Positions 37,611-49,395 of a stretch of DNA of 64,000 bases are shown in pieces. The stretch covers positions 434,001 to 498,000 of the forward strand of contig JAODUP010000150.1 in assembly GCA_025642065.1 (NCBI GenBank). The letters are read 5' to 3'. Source of the stretch: Paralvinella palmiformis (lineage: Eukaryota > Annelida > Polychaeta > Terebellida > Alvinellidae). A program made the translations under genes and the position numbers. Numbering within the stretch: the stretch's first letter is position 1; the number at the start of each line of letters is the position of its first letter. Below the pieces are notes generated by a model. That model was given only the letters and a program-made list of their open reading frames with translations, made no database searches and had not been told where the DNA came from.

Positions 37611-39936
37611 CACGTTTGTTCAGTCTTCTGTCCACTAATCCAGATTGATCCAGTGATAAGTGACTTGATGGATCCGGTGACGAGTGACCCGGAGTAAGTT
37701 GTTTACCTTGTAATACGATGTATTTCCGTGAGGATCTCTTGATCCGATCATCTGCCAATAAATCCGCGGAAAGAGATCTTCTGTATGGTCTCCTGTATTT
37801 TCTGGATGCATTTACCAATTCTTGAGACGAGTTAGATGAATAACGACCAGTTCTTGAAACAAAAGTCATCTTTGGCGGAACTCCGTAATAGGAACTCCAA
37901 CTGTTAGAGTTACAGCCCATATCTTCTCTGGATTCAAATGGTCGTACCTTCGAAATATCGTGCCATGACTTTGACCTTGGACTGATTATTTGGAGGTTAT
38001 CGCACGAAGACCGTCTTCTGTGTGATTTGAACCTCAGATATGACCCCGGTAAGTGAAGGTCGCGTTGTGGGGTAAGCTGTATATTTGATTTGGACCTTTC
38101 CATGACATTCAGATGAACAGGTTCTTCAGACGACAGACTTTCAAAGGACTTACATCTATCCAGTAAGTTATCCACTAACGCCATGTTCCTTTGACTTTCA
38201 CAGCTTGGAATAGACTCGTATATGACCTGATTTGGACCGATTTCAGACTGGTCCTGGATACCAAACGGCGAACTGTCTTTGTTTTCACTGGCAGAAGACA
38301 GAATATCATGATCTGTGCTGGCACATCTCTGATCAAACCCTGAATCTCTAGATGCATATAGATGTCTCATATGACCTTCGCTTGTCTGACCTTTGGACGA
38401 GCAAACATTGTCCACTTCTAGCTCTGCTGAGCAGCTGTCCTCTTTGCTTCCACTATTGTACACATTAGCTTGAAACAGTAGTCCTGCCGCTATCGTTTGA
38501 CAAGAGTTGCCATCAGCTGTTGTCTGATTGCTGGCCGTATTGGATTTCCTAGAAAAGAGCTTCTTGAAACTTTTGATCTTGTCCTTTAAGAAGCTCACCT
38601 TGTCGCTCTTCTTTACCTGAGCCAGCTCATCCACGCTGCCATTTCTTTTCCAAACAGAGCCATCAGTCAATTCACTATCTAATATATTACCAACACTTCT
38701 CGATTTACGAGACATGTTTGTAGTCGTAGCCCTCCTCCAACACTCATCTATGCTACTTTCGGCTAACTCAAGGTCATATGCACTGGCGATGTTCTCCTTT
38801 TCACCGATATTGCCACAAATGTATAATCCGTCTTTGTTTCCAGGAGCGCAACTAATCTTATTTGTAGTCAGGCTATTATTCGTAAGTGTATTAGACACAC
38901 AAACGAAGTGTTGGTGGCCTTGAACGGAATCACTTTGATCCAGAACTCTTGTTGCCGTTCTCTTCGTGATAAGCTCCTCGCCATGTTTACATCGTTCGTT
39001 AGACCCAGATACTAAACTACTGTTTATGGTATTCTCGTCAGATTTGTTGACAGTTTCATAATCGTCCACCGAAAGCCTTTTGTTCTTCAACATTGTCCAC
39101 TTATTACCCAATAAGTGGCTTCTCTCAGTCTTAGTACATTTGTGTCTAACATTGTTGTCACGAAGGGGTGTAGAAGTAGAAAATTGTCCCACAATCTCTC
39201 TGTCGGGTTCTGGATCTCTTCCTATTTGAGGACTGATCCTGACTGTTTGGTGATCATTTGGTGGCCATCTCACGGAAATGTGACAATCGTCGTCGGAGAT
39301 TGTGTCACATTTCTGGCCAGAAGCCGATAGTTGATAATCGGTGAACGTAGAAGACAACTGTAGATAATTGTTAGACAGGTCACTGAGAGAATCATCAACA
39401 TTTGGAGCACCAATTTGACCTGTGCTCGTCTGAGAGATGTGCTGTCTCCAGGATGAGACATTAAGATGGTTACTTCCGTCAGTCACGTATCTTATCGTAC
39501 ATTGTTGACAGGAATTTCCTGCCTCGCTCTTACAGCTTGTGGTTCTTGGTACAGCGAGTTGTTCGGCTTTGTGGATCGCTGAAGAGCATTTGATGTTCTC
39601 ATCCACGTTCAAGCCTCCAGCCCTCTCAGTTGGTGTATTGTGTTTAGAAGAAGATAATTCTTGTATCACAATAGCTTTATCTTCACAATCGGCAGTTGTC
39701 GGTGGCCATCTTGTTGCGACTGAGTCCAGTTTTTCCGATACAGACCCATACTTGATATCAGTTGAGTTTTGACATTCGTAACTAAAAAAGCTCTTAACAG
39801 AAGCTAAATCCATGTCGTCCACTGAGGTACCTGTATAGTAAGTATTTACCGTCGTCTCCGGTTTGTTATCTGACCTATGTTTTTTGAAGATGGCCAAATT
39901 TAGCCGACGTGATGTCTTCTTCTTTACGCCAGTCAT
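37611..39936 (-). CDS. Large alternative first exon, probably of ANKRD6; 775 unrecognised residues
   Basis: One uninterrupted frame from ATG (MTGVKKKTSRRLNLAIFKKH) for 775 codons plus one base, ending at a strong donor, CGTG|GTAAGC. The frame could read nine codons further to a stop, but the donor is a better end. The protein is serine-rich and mostly low-complexity. It has a basic start, two RWPP motifs, a lysine-rich patch (FLKDKIKSFKKLFSRKS) and a basic C-terminal part (ASRKYRRPYRRSLSADLL). No domain is recognised. Phase 1 fits the phase-1 acceptor of ANKRD6 exon 2 (24821), and no other minus-strand exons are seen between, so it may encode the N-terminus of an isoform of about 1965 residues. 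It could also be a separate gene with exons I missed. Confidence 0.7.
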
Positions 39937-40974
39937 TTCTCACACGATCCTTTCATACAGACAGTGAGAGAATTCAGCATCTCATCTCCATCGATCAATC
40001 TGTCTACTGAGATCTATCACCTTTCGTCCACCACACCAAACAAACGTACCGGTTTGACCTAACAACAACTAGAGCCTTATACACATCAAGGCTATGCGTC
40101 AGGTCTTGCTATATTCACTCTGATGTGGACATTCTATCAAGCCAACTGATTCAAAGGCTTTCTCCTATCCTCGGCTAGAGCTAAATAAATTAACTGACAC
40201 TTAACCTCTGTGGGGACTTCACTTATGTCTACCACGTTGCTTACCGTGACAGACTAGAGGAGAGCTCACAGTCAACTGCCAAAAGCCAATAAACATACCT
40301 TTTAGGCGCTAAAACGGACGCCATCGCGCGACGAAATGGCTCCTACCGAAGACAAAACTGTCTTCATTTATCTACTTTCAGACGTACTTTGAATGAATCA
40401 GCTACAACTGAATGAAGCTATCTTCTATCTGTCTATATACATGCAGCTTACAAAGAAGACGATGTCCCACTTAATTATCCCGCTAACCAATGTGTATTTT
40501 ATCTTCACTTCACATCTGTCCCCAATATAATGACGGCAGTTTAACGAAAGTCGAATATCACCGTATATCACAGGGCTGCTCGTTTCATTTCTCACCCCAC
40601 ACGCTCCTCCCCCCTTCATTCTTTCCCGACTATTAAATCGACTGGACACATTAGGAAATAATGTGTAAGTGTTGTATGTTATAACACACAATATAAATAC
40701 GTCATCGTATCGGCTGTTTCTATGTACGCAACAGATACAATCAGAATATAATTTGGACACCATTTAATAAGAAAATAGCTCAGCTTGCCGCCTAATCACC
40801 GTGACAACAGTTGGCGCATGCGTACAAATGAGCATCATTATATAGACATTATCAGGGTTTGATTTTTAGGTCACAGTTTGGTACATTCGTTCGGTCTGCC
40901 GTAAATGAATGATGATCACACTCACACCCGCGCACACACACGCACTACATCGCAATATATAATATCAAATTGGT

Positions 40975-41085
40975 TAACGCGTGTTCATATCCTGACCGGC
41001 GGTCTATATCTGAAGGGTGTTTCATCTTTCGTTTCGCTTCATTGCCCCCGAAAACCCATTTAGCTCCATAAAACAACGATAAAGC
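40975..41085 (+). mobile_element. tRNA-derived SINE, 3' part
   Basis: Starts in a decayed B box (GTTCATATCCTGACC). It continues ATATCTGAAGGGTGTTTCAT and CGCTTCATTGCCCCCGAAAA and ends CATTTAGCTCCATAAAAC. This is the same order as the copies at 31.6 and 42.1 kb. Confidence 0.5.
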
Positions 41086-41610
41086 TAAGATTCCATATGC
41101 GGTATGAGATTTAATTGTATGATTCCATATACCTATGCGTTTTCAAGAACATTGCAGCATCACCCAGTTTTTATTGACAGAGTATCCCCCTCAGACATCA
41201 TGCAATAATATTCTAAGTTGTGCTAGGCAATGGCAGTAAGGATTCTGATATGTTCCATCATTGACAACATCAGGGTGGTTGGTATATGATGTGAGTTAGG
41301 TGTGAGTACACATCCTTCAAGGGCGCGTTGGACTTTTAAAATTTTATTTTAAAATGATTTATTTTCAGAGGATTTACAACGCCATACAGCAACAAATGTA
41401 TCTCCTCTCATTCACACATCATTTATTCACCCCACCCCCTCACACTGGAAGTTGTACTGATTTATGTTGATTGGTATTCAAAACCTTGTCATCCTCCTTA
41501 ACAAGACAATGTCATTCTGAACAGAGTCAAATAGTGCTCTGTTTGTGGCATCATCCAGTCGGTCATCTCCACGTAACAATATATTAATGGCGTTTCTTTG
41601 CTCTTCGTGT

Positions 41611-42110
41611 TTATATGTGATAGATGATCGGTAGGATGTCGCCAACAAAGAGACTTACGACGTATGAGGTTTTTACGGCACACTTGTGGGACACCCCAAG
41701 AAAAAATGAAGTACTGTGATTGCAAGAAGAACATGCAGTGTCACGTATATAATTATATTTCCATCTATGCTGGTTTAAGGCACTAAGTCCAATTATAAGC
41801 CTTGCGTGATTGACAGGTCCTTCTCCTGAACCGTAAGAGCTCGTTTGGATTGGGAAGAGATCTCGTTTCAAGGCTTCTTTGAAAGCATTATGGGATGTAT
41901 ACTCGCGTAGATTAGGTGTGAGACTATTCCATAATCTCGTTGAGGATGGCAAAAATGATTTCCTGTATGTCTCAGTACGTATTCGGGACAATTTCAAAGC
42001 TCGTATTGTCCGTCAGATCTTTCAAGGAGAAGCAGATTGATATATGGAGGGCATGCTTCACAAATGATCTTGTGTAACTGGCAAAGTTTAAGATAGTTGC
42101 GACGGATGTT
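41611..42110 (-). mobile_element. LINE reverse-transcriptase C-terminal fragment
   Basis: Minus strand. LHKIICEACPPYINLLLLER in one frame is followed, after a shift, by RTETYRKSFLPSSTRLWNSL and YTSHNAFKEALKRDLF. It then continues ARLIIGLSALNQHRWKYNYI with a C-x-x-C pair. This is the typical end of animal non-LTR polyproteins found after the RT domain (R-T-x-x-x-x-S-F-L-P-S-x-x-R-L-W-N-S-L). Frameshift and truncation show that it is dead. Confidence 0.75.
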
Positions 42111-42240
42111 TAGCGTTCAAATCTTGCCGTGGGCATATCTGAAGGGTGTTATATCCTTGACTTCACTTGATTACCTTTGGAGGGAGGTCGGCACATTTCG
42201 CCATTTAGCATGCGCACAAAGGTAACCGTAAAACAGCAAT
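42100..42240 (+). mobile_element. tRNA-derived SINE
   Basis: Plus strand: a B-box-like CGTTCAAATCTTGCCG, ATATCTGAAGGGTGTTATAT, TCACTTGATTACCTTTGGAG, then a 3' end CATTTAGCATGCGCACAAAG. It directly abuts the LINE fragment. Confidence 0.55.
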
Positions 42241-42249
42241 CATCAATCA

Positions 42250-43692
42250 CCTTCAAGAACAGTGGTGACTTAAAACTAAACTTCTCCACAACACCACACA
42301 ACTATGATGAGATCACAACTAAAAACTATGGAAATGTTAATAAGCAAAGATAAAACCATAGATGCATAATTTGATCCAGGAAACATCTGTCCCTGACGTC
42401 ATATTCTGGATTCCCCATCCGATTTTCTACTAAATTGTTGCATGAATAGCTGCTACATGGAGCGTTTCAGTTTGCCGCGTACGCAGCCATTCGCAGCCGC
42501 AGGACAAATGGTATGCCGCATCCGGACATATGGAAGCGCTCTCGTCCGTTTACACACTTTTCCATTTTTGCCGTATCCGCATGCCGCATTCGTGGAATCT
42601 TAGCATAACAGGAGATCAATCGAAGTAGACATTGCTACTAGAGTGATATACACGGCATCAAAAAGACAACAGTAATACAAGTCTATTAGAATACATTCTG
42701 AAATGTTTATACAAGAGAATCTGTTAGTTTAAGTTGGTCATTAAAATCTTCCTTAATCTACCATCCGTATGTGCTTTGATGGGTTTTTTAGACAGGTTTA
42801 CTGTATATGTATTTCTAGAACCCGTGAACGATGAATTTGTCGAACTGCCCTAATAGGCCATCTCGGTTCACTCACAACCTCACGTCGTTCTTATAGGATT
42901 AAAACCTGGCTTAATCTACCTGATCAGTGTGATGACATGATTTGCATTTTATAGAGGAGAAATCAAATATGTCAGTCTAAACGTGGTCAGCTAAGACGGG
43001 TTTTACTGTAAATCAATAAATATTTTAGCACATCTTTTTTTGTCTATAAAATCACTCCCAATTGTCTTCTATGGCAGGTAGTTTGTTGTGGTAGTTTATG
43101 AGTAGACACGAGATTGACGTTTTTGTGACAAAAGACAACTTTGACGAGAAAAAAATTAAACACGAACACCGATTGTTTGTTGAGATAAGTCTTCCGATTG
43201 TGACGTTTGGAGGAGAGATAAAAAAAAAACAGTACAATATAATGTCTTTATGTAGACTGTGAATTCCAGTTATTTAGCCATGAATAGATAAACACTTTAA
43301 GCTCTTCGTGGCTCAGTCATTAGTATCTGAGCTGAGCTGCTCGTCAACAATATACATGCCTATATAAAGCCTATATACACGAGGCATTCTTTACGCATTA
43401 CTTTTTTAGGATTTATAAATTGGTTTTTTATCTCTTGAATAGCTCGATATTGAATAGGCGTTATTAAAGGGTCATACGAAGAGTTCATGGTTGATTACTT
43501 ACTGAAGGTCGAAAAATGGCATTGAATATACCTGGCACATTGTCACTAATTATATCTGTTGTTATCAATAGTAGAATATTTCTTGTTATGGTGATAAATA
43601 GTAATGCAGACACTTGCTTCCAAACCTCACCCCTCTTTCTTTCTTTCTTTATTGACCCCCCCCCCCCTCTTTTACCACATTTCACTGAGGTC

Positions 43693-43729
<37 letters not shown>

Positions 43730-44080
43730 GCAGTCTAACGACAATATTTTCGAAGATATATTATACATTTATGTAAATCCGTGCGAAAAGATATTATATT
43801 CCATTCTTTGACTACAGAATTATGTCCATGTCACATTAAGTCTGGATCATTGTCAGTGTATTATGGCACCGTATCTAGTGTTTTCGGTGTGATTTGGTTG
43901 TTGGAAGAAATATTTGATTAAGAACGATAACCATTTGATATTCTGGGTTCTCTCTTTATACGAGACGAGAAGCTGTTGTTTGTCTTCGGGTCTTATCTTG
44001 TAAGTTGATCGAGAAGACATTACAGTATTCCGGATCTTAGGAGACATATCTGGCACCTGACTGTTGGAGGGTGTCCGAGA
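42250..44080. other. Non-coding stretch between first exons
   Basis: No splice-consistent exon is recognised. It includes a TA microsatellite at 43696-43727 next to a pyrimidine run with C-tract at 43636-43668. All open frames here are short and cross repeats. Confidence 0.35.
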
Positions 44081-44094
44081 TATGTTAAATATTG

Positions 44095-44335
44095 TTTATA
44101 ATTTAAACATCAAACCTAGGTTCGAGACTCAGTAATAACTGTATTTGAGTGATGTTTCATCTGACTGTTGCTAATTTCGGTCTACAGTTGTCATTCAGCT
44201 AGATGAACAACTCCTAAACAATCAGTAGATATCCTGTGGTGAACACAGATCAGTTAAATATCAATGGATTCGAACCCATTACATCAGTCTTTTCAATCAG
44301 CTGCCCCTACCACTTAGCCACCATGCTCCACAATC
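44095..44335. mobile_element. tRNA-like SINE remnants, two orientations
   Basis: At 44115 the plus strand has TAGGTTCGAGACTCAG followed by GAGTGATGTTTCATCTGACT, as in the SINE family. At 44265-44335 the minus strand has tRNA-like GGTAGGGGCAGCTGATT and GGGTTCGAATCC. These look like two adjacent fragments. No complete tRNA cloverleaf could be built. Confidence 0.4.
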
Positions 44336-44389
44336 TGTCAACATCCAGAAGAGTGTACAAGATTTGGCATCATAGCATAAACTGATTAG

Positions 44390-44757
44390 AGTTGACTGTT
44401 GATTGTGTTGACTGTTGATTGTGTTGACTGTTGATTGTGTTGACTGTTGATTGTGTTGTCTGTTGATTGTGTTGACTGTTGATTGTGTTGACTGTTGATT
44501 GTGTTGTCTGTTGATTGTGTTGTCTGTTGATTGTGTTGTCTGTTGATTGTGTTGACTGTTGATTGTGTTGACTGTTGATTGTGTTGACTGTTGATTGTGT
44601 TGTCTGTTGATTGTGTTGTCTGTTGATTGTGTTGACTGTTGATTGTGTTGTCTGTTGATTGTGTTGTCTGTTGATTGTGTTGTCTGTTGATTGTGTTGTC
44701 TGTTGATTGTGTTGTCTGTTGATTGTGTTGACTGTTGATTGTGTTGACTGTATTGAC
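44390..44757. repeat. 16-bp minisatellite with two unit types (about 23 units)
   Basis: The units TTGACTGTTGATTGTG and TTGTCTGTTGATTGTG alternate in a non-periodic order and differ only at the fourth base. Sixteen is not a multiple of three and no unit contains a stop on the minus strand. A spurious 134-codon Q/N/T/S frame therefore crosses the whole array. Confidence 0.95.
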
Positions 44758-45515
44758 TGTTGGTCAGATGCCAATGTTTTTTTTTTATGGTAATAGTGAG
44801 GATTTTAACCGCTGATCACCAGATAAGAAGTAACTTATTCCTAGCACTGTACCACTTGTACCACCTTATACCACCTGTACCACTTGTACCACCTGTGGTA
44901 AATCATACATACACAATGTTATCTTATATTTTTTTATGAACTATTAACATTAAATAACTAGACTACGGTTAAACTGTTATAATTGTTAACCCTTTGGGTA
45001 AAATGGCTTACAGCTGATCTAATTGGTTCTCCTAAAGGTCACGCCGGGGTTAACATGAAATGACCAATTTGGGTCGATGTCTCATTCAACTATATGCTAA
45101 CTCTATTATATTATAAATTACAAATCTGATTAAAAGAAAAAAATACAAAAATTACAAATGTCTCCAGGGATTTGGAAAATAGATGACACAATTAGCACCA
45201 ATAACGAGTGTGATACAATATGACCAAACATATAATAATAATAATATTTTAAACATGCGGTGGAGAATATTTATTTTCTCATAATAATACATAATATTAG
45301 TTATGGTTTTGAATAGTAATTTTTTTTTAGAAATATAGAATAGAATAGAAATTTATTTCCAACTTCCACAGTACAGTGGACCAGTGTAGCTATGAAGCTG
45401 TCTTCCCACTGCCCAATAATACATAATAGTGAGGTTCTCTCTGTGTGTGTGTGTGTGTGTGTGTGTCTCAACATCAGCCAGAAACGCGGACATCAAAAAG
45501 GAAAAACATATCTAT

Positions 45516-45517
<2 letters not shown>

Positions 45518-45566
<49 letters not shown>
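45518..45566. repeat. (TA)n microsatellite
   Basis: Long pure TA run. A GT run lies just before it at 45439-45466. Confidence 0.95.
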
Positions 45567-45570
<4 letters not shown>

Positions 45571-45632
45571 CACATATATCTAAGACACAATAAAGTACTT
45601 TTCTCAAGTCTGACTAGCTTGAGGAAAACATT

Positions 45633-46115
45633 TTAGAATTTTGAACGAGACATGTTCTGAGACAGTGTATGAAACCATTTGTTCCATATTTTGGGAATGG
45701 CACACAGCGGCAATTTATTGGCAAAATGGGTTTTGCACCTGGTTTCATACAAGAGATCTAATTGCCTAATTGCTCGCGAGTTGGGAATGTCGTGGTTAAA
45801 TCTGAAGATTTTCTCAAATGAGATATTTTGTGATGAAGTCAAATACAAATAATGATGATTGAAATATATATTGATCAGTTATTTTCATAATACTTGTAGG
45901 TTTGAATAATGGGTCAGTATGACTATTGAATTTTGCGTTATTGATGGTCCGAATTGCACGTTTCTGAAGTAACGCTGTACGGTGTAGTGTTTTGACATTA
46001 CAATTTCCCCAATGCCAATATTCCATAACATATATGAGAAGGTATCAGTGAAAAATACAGAATTCTCAAGCAGTCCTTTGGTAATATGTTGTTTTACTTG
46101 TTTAATTGAGAACAA
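45633..46115 (-). mobile_element. LINE reverse-transcriptase C-terminal fragment
   Basis: Minus strand, across two or three frames: WHWGNCNVKTLHRTALLQKR, then AIRTINNAKFNSHTDPLFK, a KITDQY segment, and PLCAIPKIWNKWFHTL. The order (W-G-N, L-Q-K-x-A-I-R-x-I, H-T-x-P-L-F, I-P-K-I-W-N) is typical of Jockey-type LINE C-termini. It differs from the CR1-like fragments elsewhere in the window. Frame breaks show that it is inactive. Confidence 0.75.
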
Positions 46116-46235
46116 GGAAACTAAGTCAACGCGGAGCGTGCATTTAAGGGGTTTGTGTGCGTGTGAGTGTGTGTGTGTGTGTGTACTAAAAATTGGTATT
46201 TATAAATGTATATAGACACAACACGGTACACATGC

Positions 46236-46272
<37 letters not shown>

Positions 46273-46572
46273 GGGAGTCACTGTACAGCATAAAGGTAAT
46301 AGAACATTTTACACAAATGTACACATTACGATATAACCTTACACTAACACAGACGATTGTCATCAGTGTTTGTGGCTGACACCTGTATAATAGTCAACTG
46401 ACAGCGGAAACAAAACAATCATCATTCTCATCACACACACACACACACACACACACGTCACCTAGTCATAATATGTCCTAACAAATCCACACCTACATGT
46501 TAACAAACAATGTTTTTCCCCATCTAGATCAAAGTAAACTATACTCGGTACGTGTAACAGATGTATAGTTAC

Positions 46573-46738
46573 CTCCGGGATACAAATATTGGTCGTTATC
46601 TGGATCGTGTGTATCCGAGGTTTCTGACAACGATGACATAATCCGATTTTTTAGATACAGCAACTGTTCTAGTAAAATCCAAGTTTGTGAAAACTTTTCT
46701 GCCGAGTTTGTGAATAGTTCAAAGTCCAATTTAGTCAT
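46573..46738 (-). CDS. Alternative first exon, probably of ANKRD6 (55 residues)
   Basis: ATG at 46738 (MTKLDFELFTNSAEKFSQTW), then a helical-looking LLEQLLYLKNRIMSSLSE and an acidic DTHDPDND, ending at GGAG|GTAACT. Its length of 166 nt leaves phase 1, the same as the other ANKRD6 first exons. Joined to exon 2 it would give a protein of about 1245 residues. No known domain is recognised. It could also be chance or belong to another gene. Confidence 0.5.
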
Positions 46739-46749
46739 CAGAAACGATT

Positions 46750-46752
46750 ATA

Positions 46753-46787
<35 letters not shown>
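46750..46787. repeat. (TA)n microsatellite
   Basis: TA run immediately upstream of the 46.6-kb first exon. Confidence 0.9.
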
Positions 46788-46789
<2 letters not shown>

Positions 46790-47900
46790 TTGTCAGGTCG
46801 GTAGATATCTACTAATGAATGTCAACTATATGTACACGTACTCTTCTTGTCAGTAGATAACTCTCACCAGTAATATATATCTAGATGCTACATATATGAC
46901 AGTAAAGTCTCATCTGAGTTGTTTACATTCTACCAGCAGAGTCGGTATCAGTCAAGTAAGTGATTTTATAAACTATAAATCGCTATAATACCACCCCCAT
47001 CCCTCTCCATAGACAAACAAACGCACATATTCGAAGATAAATATTAAGATTGTCCTTTGTGTCTGAAATAACAGCAGCCAGAAGCCATACATGCCTGTAT
47101 ATACTTACCTAGGTGTTGTGCGGTGGTTTTTGTCAGTAAGTTAACTGGCACAGAATATATTCCATATTTATTGACTATAGTATGTTGTCAGAGCTGGCTA
47201 TCTCTATATTATAATAGTTGTCAGTGTTGGCGTTGTGTTTTTATCCCCTGAGATATCTGTTCTACCGTTGATAAGATATGGCCACGATACAGGTATAAAG
47301 TATCGTACGTCAAGCGTGGCCAGTTAAAGACCCCAGGCTGACTGACTGTGGCCATAGACTTTGGCATCTTGTGTCACACACGCACACACACACACACACA
47401 CACGCGAGTTATTGCTAGATCTCGTTCTATATTAACACACCTAACACGGCTTATAATGGTATAACATCGAGCGGAGCTGGCCGTGGTACCTTTATATTTG
47501 GACAAATTTGAAGACCAATTCCCGAGTATCAATTTTCAGTTGGTTAGGTAATTTCTTGGCTGGGTGGGTTGGATGGTCGGTCGGTCGATGGGTGACTGAG
47601 TGGGTGGCTGGGTGGGTCTAACAACCGCGGGTTACTATAGGTAGTAAGTAGTTAAGGACAAATCTGACCATTTGATCACTAGGTCAATATACTGCGAGTC
47701 GTCTATCTAATGCAGGTAATCTATATACAGACAATTGGACTATACATATAGCCCACATCAGATCAAATCAGAACTTTAATTATTGATTGGTCGACAAATA
47801 ACGGGACAGCTTATAGATCTAATTTTAAGTAATTACCATCTATTCCCCGCTACCTGAACTGTGTCGTGTTGTCATCTTTCTAAAACTTAATCAGGATGCG

Positions 47901-47938
<38 letters not shown>

Positions 47939-48025
47939 AGCTGTGCATAATAAGGCACAGGCACAGAGAATCTCGAACCGTGGCGACTTTTCTTGCTGAG
48001 ACATGTGTAATATCTCACCATTCCC

Positions 48026-48056
<31 letters not shown>

Positions 48057-48073
48057 GTGTCGGGGGGGGGGGG

Positions 48074-48426
48074 GTTCAACGAATGGACGGCGTTATGCTG
48101 AACTATGATATTTAGCCTGACTTTATACCGGCCATGATACCAAGAAAAATATAACTGATGTGAAATGATAAATACACAGGGATTCACACACACGCACGCA
48201 CGCACGCACATACATCCACTCCACCCCAAACACACAGAGTAAAGTTCAGGGAGTTCAACGAATGGACGGCGTTATGCTGAACTATGATATTTAGCCTGAC
48301 TTTATACCGGCCATGATACCAAGAAAAATATAACTGATGTGAAATGATAAATACACAGGGATTCACACACACGCACGCACGCACGCACATACATCCACTC
48401 CACCCCAAACACACAGAGTAAAGTTA
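48074..48426. repeat. Tandem duplication of about 179 bp
   Basis: Two near-identical copies, 48074-48246 and 48253-48426. Both start GTTCAACGAATGGACGGCGT and end in CACACAGAGTAAAGTT. Each includes a CACACGCACGCACG run. The near absence of differences indicates a recent event. Open frames crossing it are artefacts of CA-rich sequence. Confidence 0.95.
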
Positions 48427-48455
48427 CAGGGACATCGAAACTTATGTTAAGTTTA

Positions 48456-48503
<48 letters not shown>

Positions 48504-49289
48504 CGAAGACACAAACACCCTGCGTATGGATGCACACACACAAACACGGACGCGTGCACCAGTTTTTGTTCTCTCTGACAACTACCGTCACCCTCTATAT
48601 AACCACGATATGGTATATAATGATATATGGTTTCTTTATGTGTCTTTATTATACTTATCTCTGTCAAGAAATTATACAAGTAAACAGTAGCTGAGTGAAC
48701 TACAGCCATAAAGAACCCAGACAAATGTATATATCATCGTACAAGATCTCTAGAGAGACATTAGAGAAGACATTAGCATCAGATCACAGATTGAGATGTG
48801 CCAGATTATTTATTTGCAATTTTGTTATTTCTATAATTTGTGGTTGTTAACTTAAAATTGATAAAACAAATATAATTAGTTTGTTGTTTTTATATATGAT
48901 AACGATGTACGCCCATATAAGTAAGAGTACTTTATAATATTATAATATTGACAGTCATAAATGTAATATATATATATATTCTGAGCATTTCTTTAAAACT
49001 AAAACCCGGCCTATAACCGCGAATTCCCTAGATGGCGCCAACGTACTTGATAAACTTAAGAATCAACTGTATAGATGGCAGCACTAGACAGTAACTCGAA
49101 ACCTAAACGGCATAATGAGAGAGAGAGATCATAATCCTGCTACCGCCTAAATCGGGATATTGGTCAACTGCGCATGCTCGGATTATAGGTTTAGGGTTAG
49201 GGAGGTTGTTAGTATGCATGTAGTGAGCCCGTCGAACAGACCTTTCGTGAGTTTGTTACTTATTTGGCTGGTACCAGGATATTTCCCTT

Positions 49290-49395
49290 GCACGATCTCT
49301 ATAATGTCACGACCTGGATTCGAACCTCCGACCTGCTGCACAGCATGACCACGAGTAAGAAATTCCTACGCTCTTACCGACTCGGCCATGGAGGT
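49290..49395 (-). mobile_element. tRNA-like element (SINE head or tRNA pseudogene)
   Basis: The minus strand reads CCATGGCCGAGTCGGTAAGA (A-box region) and later CGGAGGTTCGAATCCAGG (a perfect B box). The two are about 60 bases apart, as in a long-variable-arm tRNA. The acceptor ends do not pair and the anticodon arm does not form a normal seven-base loop. Confidence 0.5.

Noticed and set aside
44370..44774. 134-codon minus-strand frame rich in Q, N, T and S
   Set aside because: It is produced entirely by the 16-bp minisatellite, whose units lack stop codons in this frame. There is no non-repeat coding sequence around it.
47891..48724. Minus-strand frames of 76-140 codons near 48 kb
   Set aside because: They cross CA/GT runs and the 179-bp duplication. 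There is no domain, no splice context and no conserved-looking segment.
49290..49395. Functional tRNA gene
   Set aside because: A and B boxes are present, but the acceptor stem does not pair and the anticodon arm is abnormal. It is better read as a SINE head or pseudogene.
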